A DNA stretch of 8,720 bases from an uncultured bacterium (GTDB taxonomy: Bacteria > Bacillota > Clostridia > Lachnospirales > Lachnospiraceae): positions 1 to 8,720 of the forward strand of contig CAMTFT010000049.1 in NCBI GenBank assembly GCA_947071365.1. The letters run 5' to 3'. Position 1 is the first letter of the stretch. Each line of letters opens with the position of its first letter. The notes beneath the pieces were generated by a model that was not told where the DNA came from, ran no database searches, and was given only the letters and a program-made list of their open reading frames with translations. The position numbers were made by a program, and so were the translations under genes. Shown here in pieces: positions 5,212 through 8,720 of this stretch.

Positions 5212-6210
5212 TTACCGCTTTATCGTTTTCTCAAGAACCGCCTGCACAAGATAACGGTATTCATTTCCCATACTGTGACACGTCGAGAGTGTCAGGATAC
5301 GGTCTCCTGCCTCTACTTTCACATTCTCATCAATATGCGCATAAAGACTTCTCTGCTCTTTCACTGATTTGATATATGCTTCAAAAATATCCGGATCTTC
5401 GCAGTCAAAGCTTTGGAGCAGATGCCTGTCATCATAAATATATGATGCAAAAATACGGTAACAGCGAATCGCATCCGGAGTATAGATCGAGATCTCCTGA
5501 TGATCTGCAAAAAACGCTTCATCTTCGTATTTATGCAGGTCGGCAAACATGCTGCCGTCCTTCATGTTATGGCCGTACAGAACCGTATGTACATCCGAAA
5601 AATCCGTTTTATTCAGGTTTTCACTGAAAATAGCCCCTGCAACATTCTCTTCCCGTTCTGCCGATCTCGTAAGATAAAAGCTGTTATCCTCCTTATTTTG
5701 AACGACAGGATAGTCAATTGCAGTCCCCGGAATCGTGATCCATGCGTAAATATCCGGATTCACTTCCTCCAGCTCCTCAAAATCAACAGGAATCACCAAA
5801 TCTGTCACTATTTCCGTCTCTGCTGTTCCCGCCTTTTCTGCCTTTTCTGTCTCTGCTTTCTCCGGTTCCGCTTTCTTTGTCTCTACTGTCTCTGGTTCCA
5901 CTTTCTTTGTCTCTACTGTCTCTGGTTCTGTGCTCTCTGTTTCTGTACCCTCTGATGCCATTTCCTCTCCTGCATCAGGTTTTCCCGTCTCCGTTTGCTC
6001 CCTGGCAGCTTCTGTTTCATCCTCAGTCTGCTCCCAAGCAGCCTCTGTGGCATCCGCCGGGGTTTCCAGCCTCATCTCCTGGCGCATCTGCACGTACGCC
6101 TGCTTCGCCACTTCTTTATCCCTTTCATTCTTCCATACAAAAAAAACACAAACACCGGCTGCCGCAAAAGCCAAAATCGCTAAAATAAGCCATATTTTCC
6201 TTTTTCCCAT
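5212..6210 (-). CDS. srtB: Class B sortase with long repetitive stalk
   Basis: Membrane cysteine transpeptidase (332 residues) that cleaves a sorting motif and joins the protein to peptidoglycan. Residues 6-26 are an N-terminal membrane anchor. Residues about 50-133 form a Glu/Thr/Lys-rich low-complexity stalk with tandem EPETVETKK units (95-114). The catalytic domain runs from about 138 to the end: WITIPGTAIDYPVVQ (157-171), His214 in LYGHNMKDGSMF, Cys311 in TLSTC, Arg319 in YRYLVQA, the His-Cys-Arg triad in class B context. The usual class B enzyme is about 200-270 residues; the excess is the stalk. The start overlaps the LCP stop by one base (TGATG), and GGAGGT (6217-6222) lies within the LCP gene, indicating coupled translation. 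The probable substrate is the SPKTG protein next to it. Confidence 0.93.
   Translation of the reverse strand: MGKRKIWLILAILAFAAAGVCVFFVWKNERDKEVAKQAYVQMRQEMRLETPADATEAAWEQTEDETEAAREQTETGKPDAGEEMASEGTETESTEPETVETKKVEPETVETKKAEPEKAETEKAEKAGTAETEIVTDLVIPVDFEELEEVNPDIYAWITIPGTAIDYPVVQNKEDNSFYLTRSAEREENVAGAIFSENLNKTDFSDVHTVLYGHNMKDGSMFADLHKYEDEAFFADHQEISIYTPDAIRCYRIFASYIYDDRHLLQSFDCEDPDIFEAYIKSVKEQRSLYAHIDENVKVEAGDRILTLSTCHSMGNEYRYLVQAVLEKTIKR
5864..5923. repeat. Two tandem 30-bp repeats in the sortase stalk
   Basis: 5864-5893 and 5894-5923 are head-to-tail copies identical at 29 of 30 bases, encoding EPETVETKKA and EPETVETKKV. A more diverged third unit (EPEKAETEKA) adjoins. The near-identity indicates recent in-frame duplication, probably by slipped-strand mispairing. 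Confidence 0.9.
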
Positions 6211-7346
6211 CAGCCTACCTCCGTATAGAATACTTCAAAAATCAGGTCAAGCAGCGCATCCTCATCCACGTAAAACTCTTCGTACACATTTCCCTGTTTG
6301 GTCTCGCCCTGAACCATTCGTATATCATCCATCTGAAAGCTCATTTCCGGAAGCAGCGAAGCAAGATATACCGCTTCATCCAGCCCGATACTCGTCACCA
6401 TATCTTCTGACAGATTCTGATACAGGGTGGCCGCCAGCGTTATGTCCTTTTTAATTTCCTTCTTTGCCTCATTGATAAACGCCAGTGCATACTGCTTCTG
6501 ACGCTCCATTCGCAGGTTGTTGCTTCCCTCCTGCATCATATCACGCATCCTGACGAAGCTGTGAGCCTGCTCGCCGGACAGCAGCAATGTCTTCCCCTTC
6601 GGGAATTTCTCTCCATTCAGTATCATATCCTCTGTAAGCGTGACCTGTACGCCGCCCACCGAATCATTCATTTTCTGAATCGCGTTCATATTCACTGCAA
6701 CGTAACCGTGAATCGGCATTTCATACAACAGCTTCGACACCGCTTCCACCGTCAGGCGTCCACTTTCTTCCTTCCCATCGCCAAAAGCAAAAGCCAGCCC
6801 CAGATGATTTGTCGTTTCTCCCACATAGTTGCCCTGATGATCATACGTACGCACCGCCGTCATCGTATCCCGGGACAAACCGACAAGAGTCATTTTCATT
6901 TCCCTGCGGTCAATAGTCAGGAGGAATATTGTATCTGCCTGACCATTCTCACCGGATGATGATGCCTCCTCTGTCAATTCGGTATCCTTGTCGATCCCCA
7001 TGCAGAGGATATTGATCATATCTTCGTTATAGACATATTTTTTCCCGTTTCGGGATACAATTCCGGAATCCTCCTGCTGTTCACCCATATCAGGCTGCGA
7101 CGTATTTGCGGCCTGCATCAGACTGCGCTTTCCCGATTCCTTAAGATAAACAAATCCACCCACGCCTGCCGCTGTCAATACAACAAAAACAACACCGATA
7201 ACTGCCAGTATCCTGAACAGCCTTTTCTGAAAACCGCGCTTTCTTTTTCGACGGTAGCCCGGCTTCGGCCTGCGGAAGTATCTGTAACCAGAAGAAGAAA
7301 AGGCATGAAAACGTCTTCTTCTTTTTTTCCTGTAATTATAAAACAT
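6210..7346 (-). CDS. LytR-CpsA-Psr (LCP) family ligase
   Basis: Membrane protein (378 residues) of the LCP family, which transfers lipid-linked anionic polymers such as capsule or wall teichoic acid onto peptidoglycan. Residues 1-43 are a very basic, Tyr/Arg-rich cytoplasmic segment, and residues about 45-68 are the membrane helix. The LCP domain (about 110-295) contains NILCMGIDKD (112-121), QADTIFLLTID with Asp138, GLSRDT with Arg159-Asp160, LLLSGEQAHSFVRMRD (254-269) and NLRMERQKQ (277-285). The Arg of the common RxDT motif is Gln136 here; I cannot tell whether that is lineage-typical. SD AAAGGA (7353-7358) lies 6 nt before the ATG. The gene is 48 nt after the Ig-like gene and overlaps the sortase gene by one base. 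The polymer attached is unknown. Confidence 0.92.
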   Translation of the reverse strand: MFYNYRKKRRRRFHAFSSSGYRYFRRPKPGYRRKRKRGFQKRLFRILAVIGVVFVVLTAAGVGGFVYLKESGKRSLMQAANTSQPDMGEQQEDSGIVSRNGKKYVYNEDMINILCMGIDKDTELTEEASSSGENGQADTIFLLTIDRREMKMTLVGLSRDTMTAVRTYDHQGNYVGETTNHLGLAFAFGDGKEESGRLTVEAVSKLLYEMPIHGYVAVNMNAIQKMNDSVGGVQVTLTEDMILNGEKFPKGKTLLLSGEQAHSFVRMRDMMQEGSNNLRMERQKQYALAFINEAKKEIKKDITLAATLYQNLSEDMVTSIGLDEAVYLASLLPEMSFQMDDIRMVQGETKQGNVYEEFYVDEDALLDLIFEVFYTEVG

Positions 7347-7361
7347 CTGTTATCCTTTCAA

Positions 7362-7377
7362 TCCGCCCTGCGGCGAA
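7362..7377 (-). other. Hairpin just upstream of the LCP gene SD
   Basis: On the transcribed strand TTCGCC-GCAG-GGCGGA forms a 6-bp stem (one G-U pair) with a tetraloop, in the 48-nt gap before the LCP gene and 3 nt upstream of its SD. It is not followed by a U-run. It may influence translation or mRNA stability. Confidence 0.4.
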
Positions 7378-7394
7378 CCGGTCTCATATATGCT

Positions 7395-8057
7395 TTATTT
7401 AATCGTCAATGTGAACTTCGCTTCATTTGACATATTGTACTCTCTGTCAACTACCGTATAAACCAGTTCATAGACTCCCGGCCCCGAAATCTCATACATC
7501 CCCTGAATGTGGATCTGTGAATACAGCCAATCCGGCCCGTCCACATCGTCCGTGATGCTCTTTACGTAAGACAGGAGATTATAACTCTCCCCGGGCTCAA
7601 TCGTATCACTGTCCATCTTCAATGTGATTCTCGGGCTTCCCGGCGGCAGATTGGCGAACTCCCCTTCGTCCTCCGTTTCCGTCTCAGCTTCCGTCTCCTC
7701 CTCCGTCTCTGCCATCCAGAGAATGCCTTCCGCCGGCTGATAATCGACGACCCGGGATGCTTTCGCCACATTATGGCTCTTATCCTTCGCATAATACAGC
7801 ACGGCAGCCGATATACCGTTCTGCATTGGAATGACTGACTCCACGACCAGCGAACTGCTCACGTCTCCGTCCACATCGTCAACGGCTCTGACTCCCTCCA
7901 GCAGCAGCGCGGTATCCTCGCCCTCTTCATACACAACAGCTTCGTCAGGAAATGTAATAACAGGCGCAGCCGTATCATCGTTCCCGTTCATCCAGTAAAA
8001 CAGCCCGCCCAGCAGAACCGACATCAGCGCCAGCAGAAATCCCACGACCTTTCTCAT
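7395..8057 (-). CDS. Membrane-anchored protein with two Ig-like modules
   Basis: A 220-residue exported protein without a firm functional name. Residues 5-23 form an N-terminal membrane anchor (VGFLLALMSVLLGGLFYWM). Residues 32-107 resemble the bacterial Ig-like/DUF5011 type: PVITFPDEAVVYEEGED, then VDDVDGDV (59-66), then YYAKDKSHNVAKASRVV. Residues 116-134 are a Glu/Thr linker. Residues 140-220 form a second module with DDVDGPDW (170-177) and GPGVYELVYTVVD (192-204). I start at 8057 because GGAGAGG (8067-8073) would be too close to the alternative ATG at 8066. It lies between kinase (51-nt gap to this start) and LCP genes, consistent with an extracytoplasmic accessory role in polymer export or attachment; this is inference. 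Confidence 0.85.
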   Translation of the reverse strand: MRKVVGFLLALMSVLLGGLFYWMNGNDDTAAPVITFPDEAVVYEEGEDTALLLEGVRAVDDVDGDVSSSLVVESVIPMQNGISAAVLYYAKDKSHNVAKASRVVDYQPAEGILWMAETEEETEAETETEDEGEFANLPPGSPRITLKMDSDTIEPGESYNLLSYVKSITDDVDGPDWLYSQIHIQGMYEISGPGVYELVYTVVDREYNMSNEAKFTLTIK

Positions 8058-8066
8058 TCTGTACAT

Positions 8067-8074
8067 CCTCTCCT
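8067..8074 (-). promoter_or_regulatory. SD deciding the Ig-like gene start
   Basis: AGGAGAGG abuts the ATG at 8066 directly but is 9 nt from the in-frame ATG at 8057, so the latter is the probable start (MRKVVGF). Confidence 0.7.
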
Positions 8075-8080
8075 AAAATT

Positions 8081-8105
8081 CTGGCAATTTCTCTTTCTTT
8101 GCCAG
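8081..8105 (-). other. Hairpin between kinase and Ig-like genes
   Basis: CTGGCAA/TTGCCAG is a perfect 7-bp stem with an 11-nt purine-rich loop on the transcribed strand, starting 3 nt after the kinase stop and followed by AATTTTAGGAGAGG, which contains the next SD. The U-run is too short for an efficient terminator; a weak attenuator or an RNA-processing site is possible. Confidence 0.5.
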
Positions 8106-8108
8106 CCT

Positions 8109-8673
8109 TTATTTTTTACGGTATTTGCCGTAACCATAATATCTTCCGTATTTTCTGCTGTAATACCGGTTGTAATATTTCTGCTCCCGAACATCAACCT
8201 TATTTAAAACAGTCCCAAGAATCGGGCAATTGCTCTTTTCAAGCTGCGCCTTGATCTCCTGTACAAATCGATAGCTGATGACTTCCGCCTCGATCACGAT
8301 AATCGCCCCATCACAGCTCTTTGCAATGATCGCGCTGTCAATTACGCTGCCAAGCGGCGGAGTATCGATCAAAATATAATCATACTCTTCCCTTCCGGTT
8401 TTCAGCAGCTCCGCGAACCGTTTTTCCCCCAGCAGCTCTGCCGGGTTCGGCGCAACCGCGCCGGCGAAGATAACATCGAGATTCTCCACATCTGTCTCGC
8501 ATATCACATCTCTCATCGTGGCCTGTCCCGACAGGAAATGCGTCATCCCTCTTACCGCAACTGGAATAGAAAAATTACCGGTCATCACAGATTTTCTCAG
8601 ATCCGCATCGATCAGAAGGACTTTTTTCCCCGCTTCCGCCAGAGAGATCGCCAGATACAGCACGACTGTACTT
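8109..8673 (-). CDS. Bacterial tyrosine autokinase (CpsD/CapB type), 5' truncated by contig end
   Basis: Cytoplasmic BY-kinase controlling capsule or exopolysaccharide chain synthesis with a CpsC/Wzz-type membrane partner. The genomic part encodes 187 residues starting STVVLYLA, the Ser-Thr of the Walker A P-loop; the Gly-rich and Lys part is lost at the contig end. Visible motifs numbered from that Ser: Walker A' VLLIDADLR (18-26), MTHFLSGQ (43-50), ILIDTPP (100-106, Walker B), and the C-terminal tyrosine cluster KYYNRYYSRKYGRYYGYGKY (165-184) with nine Tyr, the autophosphorylation tail. Probably 40-60 residues are missing. The upstream partner gene would lie off the contig. The reading frame continues into adapter sequence, so the apparent ATG at 8702 is artificial. 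Confidence 0.93.
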
Positions 8674-8720
8674 CTGTCTCTTATACACATCTCCGAGCCC
8701 ACGAGACGGAGCTACATCTC
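8674..8720. other. Illumina Nextera adapter sequence (not genomic)
   Basis: 8674-8692 is CTGTCTCTTATACACATCT, the 19-bp Tn5 mosaic end used in Nextera libraries. 8693-8707 is CCGAGCCCACGAGAC, the rest of the read-2 adapter. 8708-8715 (GGAGCTAC) sits in the i7 index slot, and 8716-8720 (ATCTC) starts the P7 sequence. The reverse strand translates to MGSEMCIRD, a familiar contaminant peptide. The true genomic end is 8673. Confidence 0.97.

Noticed and set aside
5930..6454. Plus-strand open frames opposite the sortase and LCP genes
   Set aside because: Low-complexity Ser/Leu/Pro translations arise from the reverse of Glu/Thr-rich repeats in the sortase stalk; no SD and no recognisable protein.
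8674..8702. ATG start of the kinase at 8702
   Set aside because: The codons are translated adapter sequence; the gene is truncated in its Walker A motif.

Overview
This window is the end of a shotgun contig from a Gram-positive bacterium, almost certainly a member of Clostridia and most likely Lachnospiraceae. The evidence is the sequences of the ribosomal proteins, strong Shine-Dalgarno (SD) sites (AAGGAGG), a class B sortase paired with an SPKTG-anchored protein, and a BY-kinase/LCP surface-polymer cluster. Family placement is inferred from sequence character only. All supported genes lie on the minus strand, so transcription runs from high to low coordinates.

Right part (8673 to 4442): a cell-envelope cluster. 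In transcription order it holds a capsule/exopolysaccharide-type tyrosine autokinase (5' end missing), a membrane-anchored protein with two Ig-like modules, a LytR-CpsA-Psr (LCP) ligase, a class B sortase translationally coupled to the LCP gene, and a small secreted protein ending in an SPKTG sorting signal. The last gene has its own good promoter and a palindromic operator-like site. The likely theme is making, controlling and attaching surface polymer (kinase, LCP) and attaching protein (sortase, substrate) to peptidoglycan.

Middle (4441 to 3950): a non-coding stretch of nearly 500 bp. From right to left it contains a partial copy and a 120-bp copy of a palindromic repeat, a rho-independent terminator, a promoter interlocked with that terminator, and a roughly 225-nt structured leader of the S10 operon with a long-range stem and two local hairpins.

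Left part (3949 to 1): the start of the S10 ribosomal-protein operon in canonical order, rpsJ-rplC-rplD-rplW-rplB-rpsS-rplV-rpsC, with rpsC cut by the window edge. Three junctions are longer than usual (rpsJ-rplC, rplW-rplB, rpsS-rplV). The last holds a GC-rich hairpin-forming insert.

The final 47 bases (8674-8720) are not genomic. They are a Nextera transposase mosaic end, read adapter, index slot and start of P7. Any protein predicted there beginning MGSEMCIRD is an adapter artefact. I found no wholly new multi-gene system. The most interesting items are the S10 leader architecture, the palindromic repeat, and the self-contained kinase/LCP/sortase/substrate locus.
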